A stretch of DNA of 64,000 bases, taken from assembly GCF_031583575.1 (NCBI RefSeq), contig NZ_CP134146.1, positions 2,480,001 to 2,544,000 of the forward strand, written 5' to 3'. The position numbers and the translations under genes are program-made. This document shows positions 17,186-26,317 of the stretch, piece after piece; position 1 is the first letter of the stretch; each line of letters begins with the position of its first letter. Under the pieces are notes generated by a model, which was not told where the DNA came from, searched no databases, and saw only the letters and a list, made by a program, of their open reading frames with translations. The DNA is from Thalassotalea nanhaiensis (GTDB lineage Bacteria; Pseudomonadota; Gammaproteobacteria; Enterobacterales; Alteromonadaceae).

Positions 17186-17262
17186 TGGTCGTTCATTAAG
17201 GTATGAACTTTCGACCTATTTGGGAGTAAATGTTAAAAGCCTTGGCTTTTAATTTTCATCCC
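17186..17262 (-). pseudogene. hybrid tRNA-Lys derivative B: diverged partner of A
   Basis: It shares CGACCTATTTGGG and the TTAAAAGCC / GGCTTTTAA hairpin with derivative A, but the T arm and acceptor have decayed. The outer stem is TTTGGGA / TCCCAAA here versus GTATA / TATAC in A, so both keep pairing with different bases. The former T-arm region can now form GTTCAT / ATGAAC. Confidence 0.7.
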
Positions 17263-17284
17263 AAAACTATTCTTCTAAAGGAAG

Positions 17285-17360
17285 TGGTCGGCCGTGAAGG
17301 ATTTGAACCTTCGACAAATTGGTTAAAAGCCAACTGCTCTACCAGCTGAGCTAACGGCCG
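17285..17360 (-). tRNA. tRNA-Lys (anticodon TTT), copy 4
   Basis: Complete cloverleaf identical to copies 1-3. It is first in transcription order, 38 bases downstream of the predicted transcription start. Confidence 0.96.
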
Positions 17361-17404
17361 CCATAGTTTTATTACATTGAAGTTGGTGCCTCAATGCGGG
17401 GCAT

Positions 17405-17432
17405 ATGATACTGATAATAATTATTAGTGCAA
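17405..17432 (-). promoter_or_regulatory. promoter of the tRNA-Lys array
   Basis: On the minus strand, -35 TTGCAC (17432-17427), a 16-base spacer and -10 TATCAT (17410-17405) are followed by the GC-rich discriminator GCCCCGC. A GC-rich discriminator is typical of stringently controlled stable-RNA promoters. Confidence 0.6.
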
Positions 17433-17578
17433 CAACAAATTTCAGTTTTTTTAAAAAATAAGTTTGTATGTGCAAAAAGAGAGCAGATAGAGCAAGTTAT
17501 CGTCAAAGTATGTAATCAATTGTGCTCAAAAATTATACTCTGGCGATAAACTTACATAGATCTAGGTAATCTAAAAAA

Positions 17579-18325
17579 TTATAGACTAGATAATCGAGCT
17601 TTGGCTAATTGTGCTGCAGATGAATCTGCATACTCATTTATTAACTGATTAAAGATCGTTTTAGCTTTTTGAGGGTTATTTAATTTCTGTTCAACCATGC
17701 CTAGCTTCAACATTGCATCACTGCGTTTGCTTGAATTTTCAAAATTATTGATCACATTTGAGAACTCTGCACCAGCTTCATTCAATTTGCCTTTATTAAA
17801 TAAAAGTTGCCCTAACCAATAATGAGCATTGGCAGAGTAGCTTGAATTAGGAAATTTTTGGTTAAACGACTGAAACTCAGTAATGGCCTGATCGTATTTT
17901 TTTTCTTTTAATACCAAATTTACCGCATGATCATAGGCTTCATTTTCAGTTAAGTTTGATGAATAGTTAACATTACTATTTGTAACAGGTGGAACTTTCG
18001 GTGCAGCTTGGGCGGCAGCTAATCTTCTATCAATTTCTTGATACAGTTCACGCTGTCGTTGTAGGATTTGACTAATAGTATAAGCTTGTTCTTCAGTAAC
18101 GCCTCTTAGCTCACTTAATTCTGTTTGTAACTCATCGACCTGTTGCTGCATATCGTTTAATGCATTGTTACGAACCTGCAGGGTGCGCTGTAGTGTTGCC
18201 ACATCTGCAGACTGTGCTGGTTGCACTGATTGCTGGTTAATGTCTAATACAGGGGCTGGTTCAGCCGCTATGGCCGTTGTACTCGCCATTACCGCTAAAC
18301 CCAAGATGAACTTATACGATGTCAT
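17579..18325 (-). CDS. cpoB: cell division coordinator CpoB (YbgF)
   Basis: The 248-residue periplasmic protein has a signal peptide (to about residue 20, AIA-AEP), an N-terminal trimerising coiled coil (about 35-95, Gln-rich) and C-terminal TPR repeats (about 128-248, including SYSANAHYWLGQLLFNKGKLNEA). CpoB links peptidoglycan synthesis to Tol-driven outer-membrane constriction. It lies 205 bases after pal as the last gene of the tol-pal cluster. Confidence 0.93.
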   Translation of the reverse strand: MTSYKFILGLAVMASTTAIAAEPAPVLDINQQSVQPAQSADVATLQRTLQVRNNALNDMQQQVDELQTELSELRGVTEEQAYTISQILQRQRELYQEIDRRLAAAQAAPKVPPVTNSNVNYSSNLTENEAYDHAVNLVLKEKKYDQAITEFQSFNQKFPNSSYSANAHYWLGQLLFNKGKLNEAGAEFSNVINNFENSSKRSDAMLKLGMVEQKLNNPQKAKTIFNQLINEYADSSAAQLAKARLSSL

Positions 18326-18530
18326 TGAATATCCTATTACTTATTACTAAAGTTTTGATAGTAATTATTTATACCATATTACTAATATAAAAAGAAAAAA
18401 GCTTGTTAACAAATTAAAATATAAAGAATTCAGATAACTGATATTCTTGTAAATTTAATCTGCTACAAGCTTTTATTTATAAATATGCTCAAACCAGTGG
18501 TTACACTGATTTAATCAAAAACAAACTCGA

Positions 18531-19073
18531 TTAGTATACTAATACTGCACGACGGTTTTTAGCAAAAGCGCCTTCAGTACGGTCACTGATAGCTGGCTTT
18601 TCTTCACCGTAACTAACTGTTTCGATTTGAGACGATAAAACACCAGAGTTTTCTAGGTATTTTTGAACAGCTTGTGCACGACGTTCGCCAAGAGCGATGT
18701 TGTACTCAGGAGTACCACGTTCATCAGCGTGACCTTCAATTACAACACGAGCGTTTGCATTGTTAACTAAAAATGCAGCGTGCATGTTTAAGATTTCAGT
18801 TACTGAAGAATCTAATTTAGACGTATCGAAGTCGAAATAGATAGTGTTAGATGTTTGTAACTTATCCTGTTCTTCTTGCTTGATTTGCTCTAAACGAGCT
18901 ACTTCTGCAGCAGCGGCAGCTTCAGCAGCTTGTTGCTCTGCTTGTGCTTGTTGTGCAGCTTGGTTAGCAGCAATTTGTGCTTCTTCGTCTGTTGTATCAT
19001 TTGAGCTACATGCAGCCATTGCCATTAATGGCAGAGCAACAGCAATGCTTTTAACAAGTTTATTTAAATGCAT
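18531..19073 (-). CDS. pal: peptidoglycan-associated lipoprotein Pal
   Basis: The 180-residue lipoprotein has a lipobox MAAC (C22), an Ala/Gln/Glu-rich helical linker (about 30-68), and a C-terminal OmpA-like domain with the peptidoglycan-binding stretch IEGHADERGTPEYNIALGERRA. It anchors the outer membrane to peptidoglycan and binds TolB. Located 40 bases after tolB. Confidence 0.96.
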   Translation of the reverse strand: MHLNKLVKSIAVALPLMAMAACSSNDTTDEEAQIAANQAAQQAQAEQQAAEAAAAAEVARLEQIKQEEQDKLQTSNTIYFDFDTSKLDSSVTEILNMHAAFLVNNANARVVIEGHADERGTPEYNIALGERRAQAVQKYLENSGVLSSQIETVSYGEEKPAISDRTEGAFAKNRRAVLVY

Positions 19074-19113
19074 TTTTTTTCCTTTTTTGAAATATAAAAT
19101 TAAATTATTTTTA

Positions 19114-20469
19114 TTATAAGTAAGGTGACCATGCTGGTGCTTTTACCTGCCCGTTTTGCGCAGGCAAACGTGCTTTAAAGCGACCATCAACAGATACCAA
19201 ACCCAGTACTTGGCGATTATTATGCAAAGTACTATAAATTATCATGCCACCATTTGGGGCAATACTTGGTGACTCGTCCAACCTTGTCTTCGTTAATACT
19301 TGTACAGGATTCATCGAATCGAGCTCTTGCTTAGCAAGATGGTATTGTCCTTGTGTGCGATTAACCATAACCAAATGGCGTCCATCTGGGGTAAAAGAAC
19401 CACCAAGATTCATTTCACCGTCAAAAGTAACTCTTTTCACTCTACCATTAGCTAAATCTACGCGATATAACTGCGGTTTACCACCCCGTTCTGAGGTAAA
19501 TATTAAAGAATTTCCATCTGGCGCCCAATTTGGCTCTGTATCAATGGCGCGATGACGAGTAATTCTGCGTAATTTTTTAGTGGCAATATTCATCACATAA
19601 ACCTCTGGATTACCATCTTTGGATAATACCATCGCCATGCTTTTTCCATCGGGAGACCAGCGCGGTGCGCCATTTATGCCTTTATAAGTTGATATAACTT
19701 CACGCTGGGCAGTGTAAATATTTTGAATATAAATTTGCGCCTGGCGTTGTTCAAACGTTACATAGGCCAACTTTGTGCCATCTGGTGACCAGGTTGGTGA
19801 CATTAGCGGTTCTGATGAGCTTAATAATACTTGCTCGTTATAGCCATCATAATCAGCTAATACCAATTGATATTTTTTCGCGCCACTGTCGCGAACTATT
19901 ACGTAGGCAATTTTTGTTAAAAATGCACCACGCACGCCGGTAAGTTTCTCAAATACACTGTCTGATATTTGATGCGCTTTGGGGCGAAACAGCTTTGCAG
20001 GAATATATTGACTCGGGCTAGAGTTAATCAACACATGATCATTGCTTTGCACTAATTGGCCATTTTTCAATGAGCGGCCTTCACCACCGGTCATTTGGCC
20101 GCGAATAACATCGACAAGCTTAAAAGATACCAAATAATTATTAGGAGATGATTCAGTAACGTTACCCATAACAATGGCTTCAATACCTAAATCAGCCCAC
20201 GCTTGAAAGTCAATATCGCTAACTTTCGTTGGCATTTGCGGCATATTCATTGAGCTAATAGGATTGAACTTACCACTGCGCAATAGATCATCGCTGATCA
20301 CCTTAGCAATGTTTTCCGGTAATGCACTGGTGCCATTATAAGTAAACGGTAGAACCGCTATCGGTCTGGCAGTATTCACACCACCGGTGATAACAAGTTC
20401 TAATTCAGCGTAAGCTTTACTAATAAAAGCAGTAAAAAATACTAGGGTTATACAAACTTTTTTAAACAT
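19114..20469 (-). CDS. tolB: Tol-Pal system protein TolB
   Basis: The 451-residue periplasmic protein has a signal peptide (to SKAYA), an N-terminal alpha/beta domain, and a six-bladed beta-propeller marked by repeated PxWSPDGxxLA motifs (for example [14 protein letters not shown] and [14 protein letters not shown]). It bridges TolA and Pal. It follows tolA by 20 bases. Confidence 0.96.
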   Translation of the reverse strand: MFKKVCITLVFFTAFISKAYAELELVITGGVNTARPIAVLPFTYNGTSALPENIAKVISDDLLRSGKFNPISSMNMPQMPTKVSDIDFQAWADLGIEAIVMGNVTESSPNNYLVSFKLVDVIRGQMTGGEGRSLKNGQLVQSNDHVLINSSPSQYIPAKLFRPKAHQISDSVFEKLTGVRGAFLTKIAYVIVRDSGAKKYQLVLADYDGYNEQVLLSSSEPLMSPTWSPDGTKLAYVTFEQRQAQIYIQNIYTAQREVISTYKGINGAPRWSPDGKSMAMVLSKDGNPEVYVMNIATKKLRRITRHRAIDTEPNWAPDGNSLIFTSERGGKPQLYRVDLANGRVKRVTFDGEMNLGGSFTPDGRHLVMVNRTQGQYHLAKQELDSMNPVQVLTKTRLDESPSIAPNGGMIIYSTLHNNRQVLGLVSVDGRFKARLPAQNGQVKAPAWSPYL

Positions 20470-20489
20470 AATACGTTATTGTGTTCCAA

Positions 20490-21482
20490 TTATTGATATT
20501 CAGAATTATAGGTTAAACTGATATTACGCAGCTTCTCAAATACTTCTGGGTCTTTAGATACTGGTAAAGTACCTGTTTTATTCACAGCTTTCACAGCTTC
20601 TTTACAAACATATGGGTCACCAGTACCCGATTGTACATTAATAACAAACCCACTTGCGGCTAGCGTTATTTTCAGTTTACAAGATTTCCCTTTATAACTT
20701 GGATCATCAATGAAGTTTCTCTTTATAGCTTGCTTCATCAATTCACCATACTTTTCAGCTTCTGTCATTACTTGTTGGCTACGGGCACTGTCACGCGACG
20801 CCATTTCCTCAAGCATCTGTTGCTCTAACAGGCGTTCTTGCTCAGCGCGTTCAGCCGCTTCTTTTTTGCGTTTGTCATCTTCCAGCTTTTTACGACGACG
20901 CTTTTCTGCCGCTTCTTTTTCGGCTTTTTCTTCTCTTAAACGTTTAGCTTTTGCATCACTTGCTGCTTTTTCGGCTTGTTTACGCTCTTGCTCTTTTTTC
21001 TTACGTTGTTTCTCTTCAGATGCCGCTTTTGCTCTTGCTGTTTTTGCCGCTGCGTCTGCTTTTTTCTTTTCTGCTTCTTTTTTCTTGCGCTGTTTTTCTA
21101 AATCTTTTATTTTTTGCGCTTCTTGTTTGCGTTTTTTAGCCGCATCATCGGCGCGACGCTCAAGCTCTTTAATACGATCATCTTCTCGTTTTTTAGCGGC
21201 TTGTTTTTGTTTCTTAAGCTTATCAACCTGTTGTTTTAACTTACTTTCATCAATGACCACAGCATCGATCACTTGCATTTGTGGCTTAGGGATGGGCTTA
21301 GCCTTTGGACTAAAGTCAGTATTAAGCATCAACACTATACCCATCACTAAATGGATACCAACAGCGGCAGATATAGCGATTATATATTGCTGTTTGACGT
21401 TTTTACCATCGGGTAAATAGGTAAATATCAACATACATTTGTTAACTAAATTGCCAATAGCATTTTTAAATACAGCAAACAC
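20490..21482 (-). CDS. tolA: cell envelope protein TolA
   Basis: The 330-residue inner-membrane protein has one N-terminal membrane helix (about 33-52), a long Lys/Glu/Ala helical rod (about 70-230) that crosses the periplasm, and a globular C-terminal domain with CKLKITLAASG. A GTG start at 21482 is kept because GGAG lies nine bases upstream and it begins three bases after tolR; an internal ATG at 21434 has no ribosome site. Confidence 0.94.
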   Translation of the reverse strand: MFAVFKNAIGNLVNKCMLIFTYLPDGKNVKQQYIIAISAAVGIHLVMGIVLMLNTDFSPKAKPIPKPQMQVIDAVVIDESKLKQQVDKLKKQKQAAKKREDDRIKELERRADDAAKKRKQEAQKIKDLEKQRKKKEAEKKKADAAAKTARAKAASEEKQRKKKEQERKQAEKAASDAKAKRLREEKAEKEAAEKRRRKKLEDDKRKKEAAERAEQERLLEQQMLEEMASRDSARSQQVMTEAEKYGELMKQAIKRNFIDDPSYKGKSCKLKITLAASGFVINVQSGTGDPYVCKEAVKAVNKTGTLPVSKDPEVFEKLRNISLTYNSEYQ

Positions 21483-21485
21483 TCG

Positions 21486-21908
21486 TTATAGCTCCGGCGA
21501 TTCGGTCATTAAGCCAACTGAAGGTACACCCGACTGTTGCAATAACACCATAAGTTGAATAATTGAATTATAAGGAACATTACCATCACCATTGACCACA
21601 ACAGGGGTGTCTGGATCCACTTCTAAACGAGCTCTAACTAAAACAGCTAATTCGTCAGGTGAAAGTGGCTCAGATTTTGAGTCACCGACATTTAAATAAA
21701 ACAACCCATCAATATCTACACTGGCAACTATTGGTGTTTTGGAATCTTGTGGTAATGATTCAGAATCGGCTTTTGGTAAATCTACTTTAACACCTTGGGT
21801 GATCAAAGGCGCGGTTACCATAAAAATGATCAACAGCACTAACATTACATCAATGTAAGGTACTACGTTGATTTCTGCTACGCGTTTTCGCTTAACTCGA
21901 ACGTACAT
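21486..21908 (-). CDS. tolR: TolR proton-channel subunit
   Basis: The 140-residue ExbD/TolR-family protein has one membrane helix (about 18-38) with the conserved aspartate in INVVPYIDVMLVLL, needed for proton flow, and a periplasmic domain. It sits between tolQ and tolA. Confidence 0.96.
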   Translation of the reverse strand: MYVRVKRKRVAEINVVPYIDVMLVLLIIFMVTAPLITQGVKVDLPKADSESLPQDSKTPIVASVDIDGLFYLNVGDSKSEPLSPDELAVLVRARLEVDPDTPVVVNGDGNVPYNSIIQLMVLLQQSGVPSVGLMTESPEL

Positions 21909-21923
21909 ACTAAATCCTCTGCT

Positions 21924-22616
21924 CTATCGAGCTTGAGTGTTGTTAGTTGCAACAGACTGGCGTTGTAAGATACTTGAAAACTCTTCCATAAAATTACCAT
22001 AACTATTTTCAAGCTTTTCAACAGTATGAGAAAAACGGTTGAATGCCATTACCGCAGGTATTGCTGCAAATAACCCCATTGCTGTTGCGATAAGAGCTTC
22101 GGCGATACCAGGAGCTACCATAGAAAGCGTTGCTTGTTGAACAGCCCCTAAAGCAATAAAAGAGTTCATTATTCCCCAAACTGTACCAAACAATCCTATA
22201 TACGGGCTAATTGAACCAACAGTTGCTAAAAATGACAAGTGAGTTTCAAGTTCATCAACTTCTCGAGATAAAGCAACACGCATTGCTCGATGTGTACCAT
22301 CAACTACGGCTTGCGATGAGGCATCAGGGCTTTTTCTAATACGGGCAAATTCTTTAAAACCAGCAACGAACAGACTCTCAATTCCGTCTACCGAACCACG
22401 GGCGCTAATTTCTTTGTATAATCGGCTTAAATCTGCACCAGACCAAAACTTATCTTCAAACGTTGAAGCTTGCATTTGAGCTTTATTTAACGCTTTAGAG
22501 CGTTGAATAATCATAGTCCATGAAGCAATAGAGAAACCTAATAAGCAAAGCATTACTGCTTTTACCAAAAGGCTGGCTTGTAAAAATAAATCAAAAAACG
22601 ATAATTCAGCGTGCAC
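21924..22616 (-). CDS. tolQ: TolQ proton-channel subunit
   Basis: The 230-residue MotA/TolQ/ExbB protein has three membrane helices and the conserved segment [26 protein letters not shown] start overlaps the end of ybgC by 11 bases, with AGGAG nine bases upstream, so translation is coupled to ybgC. It forms the proton-driven motor with TolR and TolA. Confidence 0.96.
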   Translation of the reverse strand: MHAELSFFDLFLQASLLVKAVMLCLLGFSIASWTMIIQRSKALNKAQMQASTFEDKFWSGADLSRLYKEISARGSVDGIESLFVAGFKEFARIRKSPDASSQAVVDGTHRAMRVALSREVDELETHLSFLATVGSISPYIGLFGTVWGIMNSFIALGAVQQATLSMVAPGIAEALIATAMGLFAAIPAVMAFNRFSHTVEKLENSYGNFMEEFSSILQRQSVATNNTQAR

Positions 22617-23022
22617 TAGATAGAGCTCCTAATATTTGTTCTGGAATTGCACAAGGTTTGGCGCGTTGTAAATTAACGCTGGCGACTAACACAGAAACAT
22701 TACATAAAACGTCACCGTGTTGATTTTGAATCACTTGGTCGAATACCAAACTGGCTTTTTTTAAATTTGAAATTGTTGTTGTTATGGTTAGCAAGTCATC
22801 TAGTTTGGCAGAAGCTCTGTTATCCATTTCTACTTTTCTGACCACAAAACCTAAACTTTGTTCAAGAAAAAATGACTGATTTATTCCTAAATGTCTAAGC
22901 CACTCGGTTCGAGCTCGTTCGGCAAATTTTAAATAGTTGGCGTAATAAACTATGCCACCGGCATCGGTGTCTTCGTAGTAAACTCTTAAGTTATATTGAA
23001 AAGCATTATTGTTATTATTCAT
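22606..23022 (-). CDS. ybgC: acyl-CoA thioesterase YbgC
   Basis: The 138-residue hotdog-fold protein has the 4HBT signature [19 protein letters not shown], whose aspartate is catalytic in the family. As in most gammaproteobacteria it heads the tol-pal operon; its link to Tol is not fully understood. Confidence 0.95.
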   Translation of the reverse strand: MNNNNNAFQYNLRVYYEDTDAGGIVYYANYLKFAERARTEWLRHLGINQSFFLEQSLGFVVRKVEMDNRASAKLDDLLTITTTISNLKKASLVFDQVIQNQHGDVLCNVSVLVASVNLQRAKPCAIPEQILGALSSAR

Positions 23023-23064
23023 TTGCTCTAAATAGCCGTTAGTACAGTTAAGTTACACTGCCTT

Positions 23065-23094
23065 ATATTACGCGAATATAATCCTTACACTCAA
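23065..23094 (-). promoter_or_regulatory. candidate promoter of the ybgC-tol-pal operon
   Basis: On the minus strand, -35 TTGAGT (23094-23089), an 18-base spacer and -10 TAATAT (23070-23065) lie about 40 bases before the ybgC ATG. It is the only good match found there. Confidence 0.4.
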
Positions 23095-23100
23095 GTGGAT

Positions 23101-23323
23101 TAAGGCAATACTCAGTATTTTTTTTTAATTATTTTATAAAATCAAAATATAGAAAAACGTAAACGATGAAACCAAACTACAGCAAACCACTCGCCTATTA
23201 TATTTTTTAATACATAAATCAAGCAACAAACCGCCAAGACAAAGGTTAGAGTAGAAACAAAGCCTCAACCCCTTCACGTAATCCGCATTAGTTTTTCTAA
23301 TGCTTAATTTGAATTTTTTTAGT
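23101..23323. other. gene-free AT-rich segment with a hairpin and a Spot 42-like 11-mer
   Basis: This is the left part of a 633-base region without genes. It holds a perfect hairpin GCATTAG-TTTTT-CTAATGC (23285-23303). Directly before it is TTCACGTAATC, identical to a stretch of the Spot 42 sRNA. I see no convincing promoter for a plus-strand RNA starting here. Nothing else was recognised. Confidence 0.3.
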
Positions 23324-23352
23324 TTGTTAACTTTTACACCATTCCATACAAT
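23324..23352 (+). promoter_or_regulatory. strong sigma70-like promoter for an intergenic RNA
   Basis: -35 TTGTTA (23324-23329), exactly 17 bases, then -10 TACAAT (23347-23352). The expected start is near 23359. The downstream gene xdhC is separated from it by a strong terminator, so this promoter serves something else. Confidence 0.6.
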
Positions 23353-23358
23353 ACATCC

Positions 23359-23459
23359 ATCTAAGCGACATCTCTTGTTTTATTTATGTTTCTTGATTTA
23401 TTTAACTTCCTCCTTTCAACAGATTTTGTTGGCCCGCTAATTTAGCGGGCTTTTTTTTT
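23359..23459 (+). ncRNA. candidate small RNA of about 100 nt with a CCTCCTT motif
   Basis: A good promoter and a strong terminator bracket about 100 bases with no recognisable gene. The RNA has an unstructured U-rich 5' part, the single-stranded anti-ribosome-site-like CTTCCTCCTTTC (23406-23417), a small hairpin CAACA/TGTTG (23417-23431), and a terminator with a nine-T tail suited to Hfq binding. A 19-codon reading frame (23386-23445) lies inside but has no ribosome site. I do not recognise the RNA family. Confidence 0.6.
23432..23459 (+). terminator. strong intrinsic terminator
   Basis: GCCCGCT / AGCGGGC stem with loop AATTT, followed by nine T on the plus strand. No plus-strand protein gene ends near it, which is the main evidence for the sRNA. 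Confidence 0.88.
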
Positions 23460-23655
23460 GGCTAGGGATTGATAAAACTCGGCGCCCTATCGATTACCTC
23501 TAAACTTTTCACATCCGAATAAATTCAGACCAATCTTGGTAAATGGAATGACGGTATATATTCTCTGGTTTATTTAAATTACTTATATTTATTTCTTTAA
23601 CTTTATCCAAATTATCAGTACTTTAAGGTTATTAAGAGTTTACTAATAAAAGCTA

Positions 23656-24639
23656 ATGCAACTTACCGATATAAATGTAATTACCAAAGCACAGCAGTGG
23701 TTGTCTGATAATAGAACTATTTGGCTTTGTACTATTTTAAAAACCTATGGCTCGGCCCCCCGCCCCATAGGCTCAATATTTTTAACCGATGGTGATGAGC
23801 GAGTAGGCTCAATTTCAGGTGGTTGCCTGGAAGACGCGTTCGTAAATATGATCAAGCAAGGTAAATTTTTAACTCCAGCAGAGTTATTCACCTATGGCGA
23901 ACATGCCGTTGAGCAGGATATCATCAGAGAATTGCCCTGTGGTGGCACAATTCGTTTATTAGTCGAGAACTTTACTCCGACAACAATTAATCATGCGGCG
24001 ATTACCCATTGGCTTGAATTAGCGCAAACCCAACAAGCGTTTGTAAGAGAGATATTTTTTACTGACAAGATCAGTACGACAAAACCATTCATTGATGACT
24101 CTGTTCGGCAAGTGATAGAAACCAGCGCAAGCGTACAGTTGGCTTATGCTCAGGTTTATTCACTGTTACTGGTTGGCATAGGCCAAGTTACTGAACATAT
24201 TGCCCAATTGGGCTTACAGGCTGGGTTTGACGTAAAAGTATGCGATATGCGCAAAGAGTTAGCATCAAGTTGGCATTTCACCAAAGCTAATGGCGGTGTA
24301 GATATACATTGGCAATCTCCAGATGAATTTATTGAGCAATATGCGAATAAACGTAGCGCAGTTTTAGCTCTCGCGCACGATCCTAGAGTTGATGACGTTG
24401 CCATGATGAGTGTATTTGATACTCCTGCCTTTTATATTGGCGCTATGGGGTCAATGCGTACAACGGTTAAAAGACACGAGCGACTAAAGCGAATCTGTTC
24501 ATTAAGTGATGATCAATTAAGTCGGTTAATTGCCCCTATAGGGCTAAATATTGGCAGTAAAACACCATTTGAAATAGCTATATCGACGATGGCTGACATC
24601 ATCAGGGTGCGACACGGGATTAACAAAGAATTGCTATGA
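23656..24639 (+). CDS. XdhC/CoxI-family molybdoenzyme maturation protein
   Basis: The 327-residue protein has an N-terminal XdhC_CoxI domain (GSAPRPIGSIFLTDGDERVGSISGGCLED) and a C-terminal Rossmann XdhC_C domain (LLVGIGQVTEHIAQLGLQAGFDV). XdhC binds molybdenum cofactor, aids its sulfuration and inserts it into xanthine-dehydrogenase-family enzymes. It is coupled to mocA by an ATGA overlap. No structural molybdoenzyme gene is in the window. Confidence 0.9.
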   Translation: MQLTDINVITKAQQWLSDNRTIWLCTILKTYGSAPRPIGSIFLTDGDERVGSISGGCLEDAFVNMIKQGKFLTPAELFTYGEHAVEQDIIRELPCGGTIRLLVENFTPTTINHAAITHWLELAQTQQAFVREIFFTDKISTTKPFIDDSVRQVIETSASVQLAYAQVYSLLLVGIGQVTEHIAQLGLQAGFDVKVCDMRKELASSWHFTKANGGVDIHWQSPDEFIEQYANKRSAVLALAHDPRVDDVAMMSVFDTPAFYIGAMGSMRTTVKRHERLKRICSLSDDQLSRLIAPIGLNIGSKTPFEIAISTMADIIRVRHGINKELL

Positions 24640-25229
24640 ATAGTCAAATCGCATTAGTGTTAGCCGCAGGGTTTTCAGCTCGTTACGGCGCTGATAAAAG
24701 GCTCGCAGGAGAAAACAAGCCATTACTCATAGAAACTCTAGATCTTGTTTGCCAACAGTTTACAACTGTCTACCTTGTGCATCGTAATCAAGATGACAGC
24801 TTACTGAAGTTAATCAAAAATAGAAATATTAGGTTAACCCCAGCACCTGCTGATTCGATTGGCTTAGGTACAAGTTTGGCAACAGGCATTAGAAAAATTT
24901 TAAATACACAAACAGGCGAAAATATTAGTAGTGTCAGTATTTTTTTAGCCGATATGCCCTATATTAATTCTGCAACCATCACAATGATTTTGGATGCATC
25001 TAAGAGTGATAACATTGTGCGACCAGTGTATAAAAATGATGCTGGCCACCCTGTTTGTTTTGGCTCTGACTTTTTATCGCAACTGAGCCAATTATCCGGT
25101 GACTCTGGTGCAGCTAAAGTGATACGAACAAATCCAGAAAAGCTGCATCTAATTGATGTAAACGATAGTGGTATTGTCACCGATATAGACAAACCCAGTG
25201 ATTGGATAACAAATAACGTTACCCGCTAG
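24636..25229 (+). CDS. molybdenum cofactor nucleotidyltransferase, MocA-like
   Basis: The 197-residue NTP-transferase has the signature LAAGFSARYGADKRL and the ADMPYI metal-binding aspartate. MocA attaches CMP to molybdopterin for xanthine-dehydrogenase-type enzymes. The ATG lies inside the xdhC stop (ATGA). Convergent with ruvB; only two bases separate them, so no terminator is present between. Confidence 0.86.
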   Translation: MNSQIALVLAAGFSARYGADKRLAGENKPLLIETLDLVCQQFTTVYLVHRNQDDSLLKLIKNRNIRLTPAPADSIGLGTSLATGIRKILNTQTGENISSVSIFLADMPYINSATITMILDASKSDNIVRPVYKNDAGHPVCFGSDFLSQLSQLSGDSGAAKVIRTNPEKLHLIDVNDSGIVTDIDKPSDWITNNVTR

Positions 25230-25231
25230 TG

Positions 25232-26254
25232 TTAGCTTGGTTTGTCTAAACCAAAATGCAAGTAGGCGTTGTCAGTCACAACTCTACCTCTAGGCGTGCG
25301 TTGTAAAAAGCCTTGCTGAATCAAATAAGGCTCAATCACATCCTCAATGGTTTCACGTTCTTCACCAATAGCAGCAGCAACATTGTCAAGCCCAACTGGC
25401 CCACCGGAAAACTTATCAATAATGGCGAGTAATAACTTTCTGTCCATCAAATCAAATCCTTCAGTATCAACCTCTAACATATTTAATGCTTTTGATGCGG
25501 TTTCTTGCCCTACGTCGCCCGTTGTTTTGACCTCGGCATAATCTCTTACTCTACGTAATAAACGGTTGGCAATACGAGGCGTACCGCGTGAACGTTTAGC
25601 AACTTCATAAGCGCCTTCTTCAACAAGATTTACATTTAAAAAGTGTGCTGAGCGACTAACAATATCTTTTAAATCAGCAACTTTATAAAACTCTAAACGT
25701 TGAACAATACCGAAACGATCGCGCAGCGGTGATGTCAAAGAGCCAGCTCTGGTAGTTGCACCTATAAGAGTAAAAGGCGGTAAATCCAATTTAATAGAAC
25801 GCGCTGCGGGCCCTTCACCTATCATAATGTCTAATTGATAGTCTTCCATTGCCGGGTATAGTATTTCTTCTACCACAGGGCTTAATCGATGAATTTCATC
25901 AATAAATAACACATCATTTTCTTCAAGGTTAGTTAATAGCGCGGCTAAATCGCCAGCTTTTTCCAAAACTGGACCTGAAGTGGTACGGATATTAACGCCC
26001 ATTTCATTGGCTACAATGTTGGCCAATGTGGTTTTACCCAAACCAGGAGGACCAAAGATAAGTAAATGATCGAGCGGTTCGCCGCGATTCTTCGCCGCTT
26101 GAATGAAGATTTCCATTTGCTCTTTTACATGATCTTGACCGGTGTAATCGGCCAACATTTTAGGGCGAATAGCACGATCTATGGTTTCTTCTTCACGTGT
26201 CGCGCTTGGCTCTATTAAGCGTTCAGGTTGTATGAGGCGATCTGCTTCAATCAT
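25232..26254 (-). CDS. ruvB: Holliday junction branch-migration helicase RuvB
   Basis: The 340-residue AAA+ protein has Walker A GPPGLGKT, Walker [10 protein letters not shown], sensor GATTRAGSL and the C-terminal winged helix. It is the motor of the RuvAB complex. Located 63 bases after ruvA. Confidence 0.97.
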   Translation of the reverse strand: MIEADRLIQPERLIEPSATREEETIDRAIRPKMLADYTGQDHVKEQMEIFIQAAKNRGEPLDHLLIFGPPGLGKTTLANIVANEMGVNIRTTSGPVLEKAGDLAALLTNLEENDVLFIDEIHRLSPVVEEILYPAMEDYQLDIMIGEGPAARSIKLDLPPFTLIGATTRAGSLTSPLRDRFGIVQRLEFYKVADLKDIVSRSAHFLNVNLVEEGAYEVAKRSRGTPRIANRLLRRVRDYAEVKTTGDVGQETASKALNMLEVDTEGFDLMDRKLLLAIIDKFSGGPVGLDNVAAAIGEERETIEDVIEPYLIQQGFLQRTPRGRVVTDNAYLHFGLDKPS

Positions 26255-26317
26255 AGTATTTAACTTATATTTTTCTGTTTAGGTGCTGAATTAAATTCAG
26301 CAAAGTATCAATTTAGC

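Noticed and set aside
16724-17360. tRNA array as an integration site of a genomic island
   Set aside because: No integrase, direct attachment repeats or foreign-looking genes are adjacent; both sides are ordinary chromosomal genes plus the repeat element.
18495-18508. Terminator between pal and cpoB
   Set aside because: CAGTG-GTTA-CACTG is a short stem and has no T-tract on the minus strand, so it is not convincing.
20710-21420. 236-residue Ser/Phe/Cys-rich reading frame on the plus strand opposite tolA
   Set aside because: It is the complement of the Lys/Glu/Ala-rich TolA rod; low-complexity antisense frames are expected there and it has no ribosome site or family likeness.
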